Shown here piece after piece: positions 18,631 to 26,819 of a stretch of DNA of 48,890 nt (position 1 is the first letter of the stretch; each line of letters begins with the position of its first letter). A model generated the notes under the pieces. The model was not told the DNA's origin, did not search any database, and saw only the letters and a program-made list of their open reading frames with translations. Source of the stretch: Tildeniella nuda ZEHNDER 1965/U140. GTDB lineage: Bacteria; Cyanobacteriota; Cyanobacteriia; Leptolyngbyales; Leptolyngbyaceae. The stretch lies in NCBI GenBank assembly GCA_019358895.1, contig JAHHIG010000030.1, forward strand, positions 1-48,890, read 5' to 3'. Both the position numbers and the translations under genes were made by a program.

Positions 18631-19059
18631 ATGAACGATGCGGGCGGAAATTCTACAACGCAACAGTTACTGACTGTTTTGGTTCAGTCGACGGCTGAAC
18701 TGCAACAATCGACGGCTGAACTGCAACAATCGACGGCTGAACTGCAACAATCGAACAAGCAACAGAATCAGAAGATTGACTTACTGACTGATCAAATTGG
18801 GTATTTGACTGAGGTTGTGACTACAGGGTTTGCCGAACTCAAAGAATTGGCGCAGCAACAATCTGAAACGGCAAAACGGCAGGAGCAAAATATCACCCGT
18901 CTTGTGGGGATTGTGGAGGTTGACCTTAAAGAGTTAGCGCAACAGCAATCTGAAACTAAAGAATTAGCGCAGCAACAATCTGAAACGGCAAAACGGCAGG
19001 AGCAAAATATCACCCGTCTTGTGGGGATTGTGGAGGCTTTGGTGCCGCAGCGATCGTGA
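18631..19059 (+). CDS. Coiled-coil protein built from internal repeats
   Basis: 142 residues, no recognised family. Three perfect 7-residue copies of STAELQQ (residues about 20-40) precede an 8-residue linker and then two copies of a 25-residue unit ([20 protein letters not shown] and VGIVE) with an extra partial ELAQQQSET in between. It is rich in Gln and almost certainly a parallel coiled coil. The repeats are near-perfect at DNA level (21 bp x3; 79 bp x2), so they arose recently. Its 3' end overlaps the convergent lipB gene by 50 bp. Related short proteins with a comparable LVGIVE tail are likely cyanobacterial, but the function is unknown. Confidence 0.65.
   Translation: MNDAGGNSTTQQLLTVLVQSTAELQQSTAELQQSTAELQQSNKQQNQKIDLLTDQIGYLTEVVTTGFAELKELAQQQSETAKRQEQNITRLVGIVEVDLKELAQQQSETKELAQQQSETAKRQEQNITRLVGIVEALVPQRS
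18688..19036. repeat. Tandem 21-bp x3 and direct 79-bp x2 coding repeats
   Basis: Perfect 21-bp units (TCGACGGCTGAACTGCAACAA) lie at 18688-18708, 18709-18729 and 18730-18750. A 79-bp direct repeat occurs at 18841-18919 and 18958-19036 with one mismatch. The second 79-bp copy runs into the 3' end of lipB on the other strand. Confidence 0.9.
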
Positions 19060-19762
19060 AATCTGGTTGCTGATGTGTCACCAACGTGACCTGGAAGACT
19101 TCAGCAAACACGATCGCCACCTGCTCTCGTACCTCTTCAAACTGAATGCCTGGGATAAATTGCTCCAGACTGCCAATGGGTTTATCGGGGATGCCACAGG
19201 GCACAATGCGATCGAACCCACTGAGATCGGGACAAATATTCAGTGCAAAGCCGTGCATCGTGATCCAACGGCTCACTTTAATGCCGATCGCGGCGACTTT
19301 GCGATCCTCTATCCATACGCCCGTCAAACCTGGAAGGCGATCGCCCTGCAAGTTGTAATTTGCTAACACGCGGATCAGCACTTCTTCTAGCTGGCGTAAG
19401 TACCAGTGCAAATCTTTCTGATAGTAAGTCAGGTTCAAAATGGGGTAGCCAACTAGCTGACCAGGGCAGTGATAAGTGACTTCACCGCCGCGTTCGACCC
19501 GATGCAGATCCCATTCTGTTTGTGCGGGGTCAAATTTAAGAAAGGCGAGACTCGCACCCTGCCCCAGCGTATAGGTTGGCGGGTGTTCCAGCAGAAGCAA
19601 GACATCATCAAGGTGGGGATTTTGACGACGATCGTTCACCCGCGATCGCTGCCATGCCCAGGCAGTTTTGTATGGAATAATACCCTTCTGATCAAGCTGG
19701 CAAACACGACGAGTTGAGCGATCGCGATCGGGCAGAAATTCTCTAGCAGTACCTTGAATCAC
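19010..19762 (-). CDS. lipB: Octanoyl-[acyl carrier protein]:protein N-octanoyltransferase
   Basis: 250 residues. Moves octanoate from ACP to the lipoyl domains of pyruvate dehydrogenase, glycine cleavage H protein and similar. Diagnostic motifs are [19 protein letters not shown], then [28 protein letters not shown] with the catalytic Lys, and the catalytic Cys in IVPCGI. The final 15 or so codons ([15 protein letters not shown]) are read from the reverse complement of the neighbour's coiled-coil repeat, so the natural C-terminus may have been replaced by the repeat. The first ATG at 19762 is plausible but the true start could be slightly downstream. Confidence 0.93.
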   Translation of the reverse strand: MIQGTAREFLPDRDRSTRRVCQLDQKGIIPYKTAWAWQRSRVNDRRQNPHLDDVLLLLEHPPTYTLGQGASLAFLKFDPAQTEWDLHRVERGGEVTYHCPGQLVGYPILNLTYYQKDLHWYLRQLEEVLIRVLANYNLQGDRLPGLTGVWIEDRKVAAIGIKVSRWITMHGFALNICPDLSGFDRIVPCGIPDKPIGSLEQFIPGIQFEEVREQVAIVFAEVFQVTLVTHQQPDFTIAAAPKPPQSPQDG

Positions 19763-19937
19763 TGGTTTAAACTCGCAAAAAAATCAAGGGGGTTCCAACG
19801 CAATTTTGCCTTTTATGAAGGATGTTCTAGTCAAGAATTGTCAAGGCTTGCAAAACATTCTAACGGGCGCTGTCGTGCACAATACAAAGTGCTAGGGTTA
19901 ATTCATTACCCATTCGTTCAGGGAAGGAAGCTCGTTT

Positions 19938-20609
19938 ATGAAGCTTGTTATCCAGGGCAAAAACATCGAAATTACGGACTCGTTACGTGAATACGTGACT
20001 AGCAAGATCGAAAAGGCGGTCAGCCATTATCAAAGCCTCACGACTGAAGTGGATGTCCATTTATCTGTTGCCAAAAATCCTCGCATCAACTCTAAACAGA
20101 CGGCTGAGGTGACAATTTATGTTAACGGTTCGATCGTCCGCGCTGAAGAAGGTAGCGAGAGCCTGTACGCCAGTATCGATTTAGTTGCCGATAAGATTAG
20201 CCGCCAGCTTCGTAAATATAAGGAGAAACGTCAGGCACAGAGTCAGGCTCCCGTGAAAACAGTAGAGGTGTTGAGCGATCAACCCGTCGCGCCTGATCTA
20301 TTGCAAGACCGATCGCCCACGTTACCCAGCCAGGTGTTACGCACCAAGTACTTCGCCATGCCTCCGATGACCACACAGGAAGCGTTGGAACAGCTAGAAC
20401 TGGTCGATCACGATTTCTACATGTTCTTAAACAGCGAAACGGGCGAAATTAACGTCATCTATGAGCGTAATCATGGTGGCTATGGCGTGATTCAACCGCG
20501 TAAGGGCAATGGGCACACCAACGGCAAGAACGGTAAGACCGCACATCATGACGACACTAATGGGCATAGCAGCGAGTATGAGTATGTTCCTCAAGCCACC
20601 CATGCCTAA
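19938..20609 (+). CDS. hpf: Long-form ribosome hibernation promoting factor (LrtA)
   Basis: 223 residues. The N-terminal S30AE/HPF domain (about residues 1-100; [20 protein letters not shown]) binds the decoding centre, and the C-terminal domain (about 130-190; [31 protein letters not shown]) causes dimerisation of 70S ribosomes to 100S. Long HPF in cyanobacteria is called LrtA, known for its light-repressed transcript. The start has a good ribosome-binding site (GGAAGGAAG). The tail is Gly/His/Asn-rich. A terminator follows. Confidence 0.95.
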   Translation: MKLVIQGKNIEITDSLREYVTSKIEKAVSHYQSLTTEVDVHLSVAKNPRINSKQTAEVTIYVNGSIVRAEEGSESLYASIDLVADKISRQLRKYKEKRQAQSQAPVKTVEVLSDQPVAPDLLQDRSPTLPSQVLRTKYFAMPPMTTQEALEQLELVDHDFYMFLNSETGEINVIYERNHGGYGVIQPRKGNGHTNGKNGKTAHHDDTNGHSSEYEYVPQATHA

Positions 20610-20637
20610 GCCATAGCTATAGTCATAAGTTTACCTA

Positions 20638-20695
20638 ACCCGCCTTCACTCGATCGCTGCCGTTAAGCAGTTGTCCCAACGAAGGCGGGTTTTTG
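20638..20695 (+). terminator. Rho-independent terminator after hpf
   Basis: ACCCGCCTTC at 20638-20647 pairs exactly with GAAGGCGGGT at 20681-20690, followed by TTTT. The 33-base loop can fold further. It serves hpf and shields it from the convergent mgsC-like gene. Confidence 0.75.
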
Positions 20696-20737
20696 CATGA
20701 CGTAGAACCGTGATCGAAATCTCTGACTTCTGACTTC

Positions 20738-22099
20738 TCACTGCCACCCCGGAATCCAGGACGTTCCCGCTAGAGGTAAACGCGCCATTGCAGCCGCTTC
20801 AACGGTGAGGGCAACCAGATCTTCCCGTTCTAAATGATGGATGTTTTGCTTGCCGCAAGCACGGGCGATCGTGGTCAGTTCCATATTCAACGTTTTGAGA
20901 TAGTTTTCCACTCGCCGCGCACCCACTTCTGGTTCCAACCGTTTTTCTAGAACCTCGTCCTGAGTGGTGACACCAACGGGACACTTTCCGGTATGGCAAT
21001 GGTGGCAGTAACCGGGAGCAGTGCCGATCGCCGCATAATCCTCTACCGCTGAGTGGTGTTCGCCCTGCTGGATATAGGTTTCGCCGTTGCAACCCAATGC
21101 AATGAGAATGCCTTGCCCAAGGGAAACAGCATCGGCACCCATTGCGATCGCTTTTGCCACATCGGCTCCTGTGCGAATCCCACCAGAAACAATGAGTTGC
21201 ACCTTCCCTTTCATGTCTAAATCTTCGAGAGCATCCACTGCCTGACGCACGGCTGCGAGAGTGGGAATGCCCACATGTTCAATAAACACCGATTGGGTTG
21301 CAGCCGTCCCACCCTGCATGCCATCAACGACGATTACATCGGCACCGGAATGCACCGCTAGTTTCACATCATTAAAGGTACGCGAGGCTCCTACTTTCAC
21401 ATAGATGGGTTTTTCCCAATCGGTCAGTTCCCGCAATTCCTGAATTTTGATGGTGAGGTCGTCGGGTCCTGTCCAGTCAGGATGACGGCAGGCAGAGCGC
21501 TGATCTATCCCTTCAGGTAAGGTTCGCATCTTTGCCACCCGTGGATTGATTTTCTGCCCCAGCAGCATCCCACCACCACCCGGTTTTGCGCCCTGCCCAA
21601 TGACGATTTCGATAGCATCTGCCTTTCTCACATCATCGGGATTGAACCCATAACGGGAGGGTAAACACTGATAAATCAACGTCTTGGACGACAGCCGTTC
21701 TTCGGGAGTCATGCCGCCATCGCCTGTCGTAGTCGAAGTGCCCACTGCGGTTGCGGCAAGCCCCAATGCTTCTTTCACGTTGGCGGAGAGGGAACCGAAA
21801 CTCATGCCTGCGATCGTGATGGGAATCTCCAACTCAATGGGTTTTGTAGCGTATCGAGTGCCCAGAATGGTTTTGGTCGTACATTTTTCTCGATAGCCTT
21901 CTAATGGATAGCGCGAGAGAGATGAACCGAGAAACACCAAATCATCAAAGTGAGGCAACCGACGCTTGGCACCCAACCCACGAATTTCGTAAAGACCGTG
22001 TGCGGCTGCGTTTTGAATGTAGCTAATCATGCGGCTGTCGTAGCCCCAGGATGTCTCACGAGAGATGGGTTGAGGGGATTGAGAATTTTGTGTGTTCAT
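20738..22099 (-). CDS. mgsC: N-methylglutamate synthase, FMN glutamate-synthase-like subunit
   Basis: 453 residues from ATG 22099 (GTG 22117 is an alternative). This is the FMN-binding central domain of glutamate synthase as a separate protein: AGMSFGSLSANVKEAL, GDGGMTPEE, IGQGAKPGGGGML, IYVKVGASRTFNDVKLAV, GADVIVVDGMQGG and VSGGIRTGADVAKAIAMGADA. The Fe-S cluster cysteines are in YCHHCHTGKCPVG. In NMG-pathway bacteria this subunit forms N-methylglutamate synthase with a GXGXG subunit and a class II amidotransferase, converting gamma-glutamylmethylamide and 2-oxoglutarate to N-methylglutamate and glutamate. It is the last gene of the cluster here, 22-40 bp behind a PIN toxin gene that interrupts it. 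A Glx-type role in other metabolism is the alternative. Confidence 0.85.
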   Translation of the reverse strand: MNTQNSQSPQPISRETSWGYDSRMISYIQNAAAHGLYEIRGLGAKRRLPHFDDLVFLGSSLSRYPLEGYREKCTTKTILGTRYATKPIELEIPITIAGMSFGSLSANVKEALGLAATAVGTSTTTGDGGMTPEERLSSKTLIYQCLPSRYGFNPDDVRKADAIEIVIGQGAKPGGGGMLLGQKINPRVAKMRTLPEGIDQRSACRHPDWTGPDDLTIKIQELRELTDWEKPIYVKVGASRTFNDVKLAVHSGADVIVVDGMQGGTAATQSVFIEHVGIPTLAAVRQAVDALEDLDMKGKVQLIVSGGIRTGADVAKAIAMGADAVSLGQGILIALGCNGETYIQQGEHHSAVEDYAAIGTAPGYCHHCHTGKCPVGVTTQDEVLEKRLEPEVGARRVENYLKTLNMELTTIARACGKQNIHHLEREDLVALTVEAAAMARLPLAGTSWIPGWQ

Positions 22100-22138
22100 A
22101 GCGTCACAGTTCACCACGAAGAATGTATTAATCGTTTT

Positions 22139-22573
22139 TTATGAATTTTCTTCGGCTTCCTCAGATCCCAGCAAAAAATCTTCTGCCGTCACAATCTTTA
22201 TGTTGCGAAATGGATTTAGAACAAGGAGGTCGTTGTCGCCGCTAATGATGTAATTGGCTTTTCCACTTAAAGCCAGCGACAAAACCATGTCATCTTTTGG
22301 GTCACGGCATACTTGCACCGTTTCAACTGGTTGGATCAGTACTATCCGCTCTATCAAACTTTCTAAAAACTCTTCTCGCTCTTCGCTGGTCACATAGCGA
22401 TCGAATTTACCCCGCCCAAGTACCTCGCTCAATTCTTCTAACAATTCAAGCGACGAAAGGACTTCACCATGATTCAAGGTGTATCGAAATGCTTTTGCAG
22501 GCGTACTATTTTTGAACAGTAATGCACTAATGATCAGGTTCGTATCCAGAATATAGCGGACTTTATTGCTCAT
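22139..22573 (-). CDS. PIN-domain protein, putative toxin of a toxin-antitoxin pair
   Basis: 144 residues. A PIN-fold RNase: the conserved acidic residues are in YILDTNLIISALLF near the start, CRDPKDDMVLSLAL in the middle, and IISGDNDLLVL later. It resembles the stand-alone PIN-family toxins typical of bacterial genomes (the COG1569 type). It overlaps the small gene upstream by 11 bp, as toxin-antitoxin partners do. Its position between mgsB and mgsC on the same strand makes it an intruder in the metabolic cluster. Toxicity is inferred. Confidence 0.85.
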   Translation of the reverse strand: MSNKVRYILDTNLIISALLFKNSTPAKAFRYTLNHGEVLSSLELLEELSEVLGRGKFDRYVTSEEREEFLESLIERIVLIQPVETVQVCRDPKDDMVLSLALSGKANYIISGDNDLLVLNPFRNIKIVTAEDFLLGSEEAEENS

Positions 22574-22790
22574 GTAAAAGCGAGTTTAAAATCTCTGGAG
22601 TCAAGCCTCGGCTTTGTGCTCGATCGCTAATTTCCGTCATGACTGTTTCAAGTGGTTTTCTTTGACGAGTAGCTTCGCTCAGTTTCAGGCTCAGTAGTAC
22701 CTCTAACTTATACCGTTGCTCCTCTGGCAGCGCTTCAAACATTCGTGCTGTTTCAACATCAACCTGAATTGTAATCGGTCTGGTTTCCAT
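22563..22790 (-). CDS. Putative antitoxin of the PIN toxin
   Basis: 75 residues (METRPITIQVDVETARMFEALP...). A short basic/acidic protein with a ribbon-like strand ITIQVDVETARMFE near the N-terminus and a helical remainder. The gene overlaps the PIN toxin by 11 bp and precedes it, the usual antitoxin-first order. I do not recognise the family with certainty; it may be a ribbon-helix-helix-like or CopG-type protein. Confidence 0.7.
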   Translation of the reverse strand: METRPITIQVDVETARMFEALPEEQRYKLEVLLSLKLSEATRQRKPLETVMTEISDRAQSRGLTPEILNSLLHEQ

Positions 22791-22912
22791 TGTTCTACTC
22801 CTGTTTTTCGGTTGATTGCTTCAATAATCTTGTCTACAGCTTACTCAACGAATCAATGAGTCAACCATGCTTCAACCCTAACCAGATAATGCAGAATACG
22901 ATCCTAGTGTAT

Positions 22913-23590
22913 TTAATATTCTTGGTTGGCATCCGCATTCCAATGATAAAGCTGCTTGGCTGAGGCGATGCGTTTGAAGTCTTTGGGATTGTGGGTGAAA
23001 CCTGCTTTGGCGAGTAGCTCCCTAACCGTTTCATAATCGGCATCAGACATGGATTCCATCTGGGCATCGGCACCGAGCGATTTAATGGAACCGCGCACGT
23101 AGATGATGGCTTCGTAGAGGGAATCACCGAGAGCATCGCCTGCGTTGCCACAAATCACGATGCGCCCTGCCTGTGCCATGAACGCGGAGAAACTGCCGAC
23201 GCTGCCACCCACCACAATATCGGCTCCTTTAAGGGAAATACCACAGCGCAGACTGGCATCGCCATCAATGATGAGTAGTCCACCCTGGGCAGAGGCTCCA
23301 GCAGAGACGGAAGCAAAGCCCTTAACGTGGACTCGTCCAGACATCATGTTTTCGGCAACACCAGTACCGACATTACCTTGAATGGTGACGTTTGCCAGTT
23401 TATTCATACCAGCGGCGTAGTAGCCTGCATGACCGACGATTTCCACTTCAATGGGAGCATCTAAGCCTACTGCAATGTTATGAGCACCGTCAGGATTGAT
23501 GATATGGATATACCCGCTTGATGATTGATGGAGAAAGCGATTGACTTCACGTAGGGGCGTTTGAGCGAGGTCGAAGGTTACACCGTCCAT
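22913..23590 (-). CDS. mgsB: N-methylglutamate synthase GXGXG-domain subunit
   Basis: 225 residues. It is the C-terminal beta-helix domain of glutamate synthase (GXGXG) as a separate protein, with glycine-rich repeats such as AGYYAAGMNKLANVTIQGNVGTGVAENMMSG, GGLLIIDGDASLRCGIS and GRIVICGNAGDALGDS. It is structural and mediates subunit assembly. The start codon overlaps the stop of the upstream amidotransferase gene by 13 bp, so the two are co-translated. Downstream there is a 122-bp gap and then the toxin-antitoxin pair instead of mgsC. Confidence 0.85.
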   Translation of the reverse strand: MDGVTFDLAQTPLREVNRFLHQSSSGYIHIINPDGAHNIAVGLDAPIEVEIVGHAGYYAAGMNKLANVTIQGNVGTGVAENMMSGRVHVKGFASVSAGASAQGGLLIIDGDASLRCGISLKGADIVVGGSVGSFSAFMAQAGRIVICGNAGDALGDSLYEAIIYVRGSIKSLGADAQMESMSDADYETVRELLAKAGFTHNPKDFKRIASAKQLYHWNADANQEY

Positions 23591-24486
23591 ACATACATTT
23601 CCTCTGGTGCAGGTTCGTAGATATGAGCGTGGTTAATGTTTGGGAGATGGGCGAGAGAGCGGAATTCCGAGGCGATCGCCACATAATCATCCGTTTCAGC
23701 CACTACAGCAGGCTTACAGGCAAAAGCATCACGCACTAATGCTAATTGATTGGCGGTACCCATGAGAAAGGTATAGAAACCATCGAGCGCTTCAAAGCCT
23801 TTTTGAATGGCAGCTTTCAAATCATCCCCTTCTTGCATGCGCCATTCCAAAAAGCGGCAGGCGGCTTCGGTATCGTTGTCGGTTTCAAAGTGGATGCCGT
23901 GATGTTCAAGCTTGCGGCGAATTTCGTAGGGATTGGATAGGGAGCCGTTATGCACCAGACAGAAGTCTTCACCAGCGGTAAAGGGATGGGCGTGAGCGGG
24001 CGTGACTGCCGATTCCGTCGCCATGCGGGTATGACCCACCAGATGGGAACCTTGCAGGTGTTTGAACTGGTAGCGATCGGCAATGCTTGTCGGACTCCCA
24101 GTATCTTTGTACAGGTCGATCGCGCGTCCTGTCGATAGAAGATGGATTTGTGGATAGTGCACTTGCAACCATTGCTTAACTATATTGGGAGCCAGATCAG
24201 CGGTTAAAACTGCCTGATTCTCATGAATTTGGAGGTCAGGAGTTGTCTTGAAATGGGTTTGAAATGCCTGTGCGAGTTCCAACCAGTTGAAGTTTCCACC
24301 AGTATGAATGCTGCCAGCATAAAGACTATATTTGCGCTGATGGTCAGGGAGCGTTTCGGTAAAAACGGCGAGTCCGGCAGAATCAGGACCGCGTTGGCTC
24401 ATGCCGATGAGCATGGGCACCATTAGTTCACCGAGGGACGATCGCAGTGATGGATTTTTGATGAGTAGTCCGACAATGCCGCACAT
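23578..24486 (-). CDS. mgsA: N-methylglutamate synthase class II amidotransferase-type subunit
   Basis: 302 residues starting MCGIVGLLIKN. The N-terminal Cys2 is the nucleophile of class II glutamine amidotransferases. Supporting motifs are MSQRGPDSAGLAVF, HTRMATESAVTPAHAHPF, and FCLVHNGSLSNPYEIR. In N-methylglutamate synthase this subunit is thought to hydrolyse the gamma-glutamylmethylamide (a glutamine analogue). It is the first of a mgsA-mgsB pair and lies 85 bp downstream of the GmaS-like gene, across an imperfect hairpin. Confidence 0.85.
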   Translation of the reverse strand: MCGIVGLLIKNPSLRSSLGELMVPMLIGMSQRGPDSAGLAVFTETLPDHQRKYSLYAGSIHTGGNFNWLELAQAFQTHFKTTPDLQIHENQAVLTADLAPNIVKQWLQVHYPQIHLLSTGRAIDLYKDTGSPTSIADRYQFKHLQGSHLVGHTRMATESAVTPAHAHPFTAGEDFCLVHNGSLSNPYEIRRKLEHHGIHFETDNDTEAACRFLEWRMQEGDDLKAAIQKGFEALDGFYTFLMGTANQLALVRDAFACKPAVVAETDDYVAIASEFRSLAHLPNINHAHIYEPAPEEMYVWTV

Positions 24487-24487
24487 G

Positions 24488-24562
24488 GATGGTTGTTGGT
24501 TGTTAGTTGTTAGTTGTTAGTAGGCGGTTCAGACCTCCGATTTCTCCAAGAAATCCGAAGTC
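24488..24562. repeat. TTGTTAG tract and imperfect hairpin between gmaS-like and mgsA genes
   Basis: Repeats of GGTTGTT and TAGTTGT at 24491-24520 are followed by an imperfect hairpin at 24531-24562 (AGACCTCCGATTTCT, loop CCA, AGAAATCCGAAGTCT, two 1x1 mismatches). It lies in the 85-bp gmaS-mgsA gap and may attenuate or separate transcription. The hairpin resembles the dispersed palindrome at 2180-2212. Confidence 0.5.
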
Positions 24563-24571
24563 TTTGCAACT

Positions 24572-25900
24572 TTAGAAAAATTCTAAATACCGCTGCACTT
24601 CCCATTCAGAAACATGGCGCATATATTCGACCCATTCCATGCGCTTGAGGCTGATGAATTCGGTGGCGAGTGGTCCAAGAGCGTTGGTGATGATGGGATC
24701 GGCTTCGAGAGCGTCGATCGCCTCCTTCAAACTTTGGGGCAAGGTTTGAATACCTTTATCTGTGAGGTCTACCTCAGAAAGATCGTAGAGATTGATGTTG
24801 TGAGGTTCGCCTGGATCGAGTTCGTTTTCGATGCCATCAAGACCAGCAGCGATCGCGACGGCTGCGGCTAGATAGGGATTGCAGGAACCATCGGCAAGGC
24901 GAAATTCGAGCCGTCCACCAGGGATGCGTACCATGCTGGAGCGGTTGTTGTCGCCGTAGGTAATGTAAGCGGGTGCCCAGGTTGCGCCACTGAGCGATCG
25001 ACCGACCACTAAACGTTTATAGGAATTGATGGACGGCGCACAGATGGCAGTCAAGGCAGGCGCATGAGCTAATAACCCACCGAGGAAGTGATACGCGAGT
25101 TTGGATAATCCCAACTGGCGAGGATCGCTATCATCCGCAAAGAGATTAGAATTGCCATCGGACATGGACATATGCATGTGCATTCCAGTGCCTGTGCGGT
25201 TTGCAAAGGGTTTGGGCATGAAGGTCGCAATCAATCCCATCTCTTTAGCGATCTCGGAGGCAGCCATTTTAAAGAAAATGTAGCGATCGGCAGAAGTCAA
25301 GCAATCGGTGTAGGTGTAATTAATTTCAAACTGCCCGTTTGCATCTTCGTGATCAATCTGATACACATCAAAACCCGCCACTTGCAGGCTTTCCACCAGC
25401 TTTTCAACAAACGTACGACTGCGAGAGAGTCCCTTATAGTCGTAGCAGGGTTTTTCTAAGGTATCGGTGATATCGGCAGGAGCAATGCGACCTTGAGCAT
25501 CTTTTTGCAGCAAGCCAAACTCAGGTTCCAATCCCGTATAGAACGTCCAACCCTTTTGCTTGAGTCGTTCCAACTGCTGCTTCAAGACAAAGCGAGAATC
25601 ATACGGGTAGGGCTGTCCATCCACGTGCCCGACACAAACCATACGCGCGAAACCCGGCATCCAGGGAACGAGCGTTAAGGTTGATGGATCGCCTACTGCC
25701 ATAAAATCGTGACTATTCGGCTGTTGCGCCAAGCCCCAAACCGCAAACCCTGCAAACCCTGCACCGGGGTCGAGAATATCATCAAAATGGGACGCAGGCA
25801 CCGCTTTTGTTTTGGCAGTGCCGTGCATATCCACAAACTGCGCTAGGACGAATTTAACGTGATTGTCTGCCAAGAATTTTTTTGCCGTTTCTGGGGTCAT
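24572..25900 (-). CDS. gmaS: Type III-like glutamine synthetase, probable gamma-glutamylmethylamide synthetase
   Basis: 442 residues. A glutamine synthetase fold: [22 protein letters not shown] at the N-terminus, [24 protein letters not shown], the metal and ATP segments ANGQFEINY and [33 protein letters not shown] and [22 protein letters not shown]. Its resemblance to the GlnT/GmaS group and its place beside mgsABC and the sarcosine-oxidase-like subunits suggest that it makes gamma-glutamylmethylamide from glutamate, methylamine and ATP. The true substrate could instead be ammonia or another amine. It lies 85 bp before mgsA on the same strand. Confidence 0.8.
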   Translation of the reverse strand: MTPETAKKFLADNHVKFVLAQFVDMHGTAKTKAVPASHFDDILDPGAGFAGFAVWGLAQQPNSHDFMAVGDPSTLTLVPWMPGFARMVCVGHVDGQPYPYDSRFVLKQQLERLKQKGWTFYTGLEPEFGLLQKDAQGRIAPADITDTLEKPCYDYKGLSRSRTFVEKLVESLQVAGFDVYQIDHEDANGQFEINYTYTDCLTSADRYIFFKMAASEIAKEMGLIATFMPKPFANRTGTGMHMHMSMSDGNSNLFADDSDPRQLGLSKLAYHFLGGLLAHAPALTAICAPSINSYKRLVVGRSLSGATWAPAYITYGDNNRSSMVRIPGGRLEFRLADGSCNPYLAAAVAIAAGLDGIENELDPGEPHNINLYDLSEVDLTDKGIQTLPQSLKEAIDALEADPIITNALGPLATEFISLKRMEWVEYMRHVSEWEVQRYLEFF

Positions 25901-25924
25901 GGGTGGTTCCTTGAAGTTGGTGGG

Positions 25925-26172
25925 CGGGAGTCAGGAGTAGGGATGGCAGGGGAAGCAGAAGAGGCAGAGGGGCAGGGGAAGTAGGGGAAGCAGAAGAGGC
26001 AGAAGAGGCAGAGGGGGCAGAGGAAGCAGGGGCACTTGGATTAACTCATAACTTTTAGCCTTTCTTCCAACTCAAATCTCACAATTCAAAACTCATAACT
26101 TTTATTCTTTATCCTTCATCCTTTAGCCTTTCTTTCAACTCAAATCTCACAATTCAAAACTCATAACCTTTA
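25925..26172. repeat. Simple-sequence and 51-bp direct repeats between gmaS and mgdD
   Basis: 25930-26035 is a purine-rich tract of AGGGGAAGCAGAAGAGGCAG-type units. At 26054-26104 and 26122-26172 a 51-bp unit (TTTAGCCTTTCTT, CAACTCAAATCTCACAATTC, AAAACTCATAACYTTTAT) is repeated with two differences and a 17-bp spacer. The last copy overlaps the mgdD 3' end and supplies its final codons and stop. This suggests a repeat insertion that separates the two halves of the cluster. Confidence 0.75.
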
Positions 26173-26819
26173 TCCTTTATCACTTCTTCTATACCGATCG
26201 CTCTACCTCCCATCTCTGACACGATCGCCCCTAATGTGCGCCATAGATATGCTCCAAAGGTGCCATCACACCAGAGGCGGTAGAACGGGTTGCCATTGCG
26301 ATCGCCAGGAATGATTGTAACAGCGACTCCTACCATTGACGTGATGAAGATGGGACGTTCTATCAATGATACAGCGCGAAAGTTAACGCTACAGGTTTGG
26401 AGTAGTAGTTCGTTAACATCTGCGCCACAGAGGACGATCGCGGCATCCTGACGCAAAACGGGATAGACTTTGGCGGGTGGTTGCTGGCAGTTTTCCATTA
26501 AGTGCGATGCAAATTGACTACGCAAACTGTCTTCAATGAAGAATTCTGTTAAACCAACACGGGCAATGATGGCACCATCGGGAAGAGAATTCCAGGTATT
26601 GGGGCGATCGGGTACTGCGACACCCTGACTCTCTAACCAATGGGCGGCGTTGGTTCCTTTGACACCGAAGCGGTTCAGGCAAGAAACATCAGCAATGCCT
26701 AAATGGGCGGCGATCGCCTCTTCGTTGGGCAATTTCACCAATGATGGCATTCCATTCAGATCGCGCCACGTTCCATCAAGGGATTGCAGCAAGTCGTGCA
26801 TAGGACTGAGGCGAATCAT
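26154..26819 (-). CDS. mgdD: N-methylglutamate dehydrogenase / sarcosine oxidase gamma-like subunit
   Basis: 221 residues. Matches the gamma subunit (SoxG type) of heterotetrameric sarcosine-oxidase-like enzymes: an N-terminal domain with LNRFGVKGTNAAHWLESQGVAVPDRPNTW, then GLTEFFIEDS, and a GcvT-like C-terminal region. The gamma subunit has no cofactor and packs against the alpha subunit. The start overlaps the mgdC stop by 4 bp (26816-26819). The 3' terminus lies in a 51-bp direct repeat, so its last residues may be repeat-derived. Confidence 0.85.
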   Translation of the reverse strand: MIRLSPMHDLLQSLDGTWRDLNGMPSLVKLPNEEAIAAHLGIADVSCLNRFGVKGTNAAHWLESQGVAVPDRPNTWNSLPDGAIIARVGLTEFFIEDSLRSQFASHLMENCQQPPAKVYPVLRQDAAIVLCGADVNELLLQTCSVNFRAVSLIERPIFITSMVGVAVTIIPGDRNGNPFYRLWCDGTFGAYLWRTLGAIVSEMGGRAIGIEEVIKDKGYEF

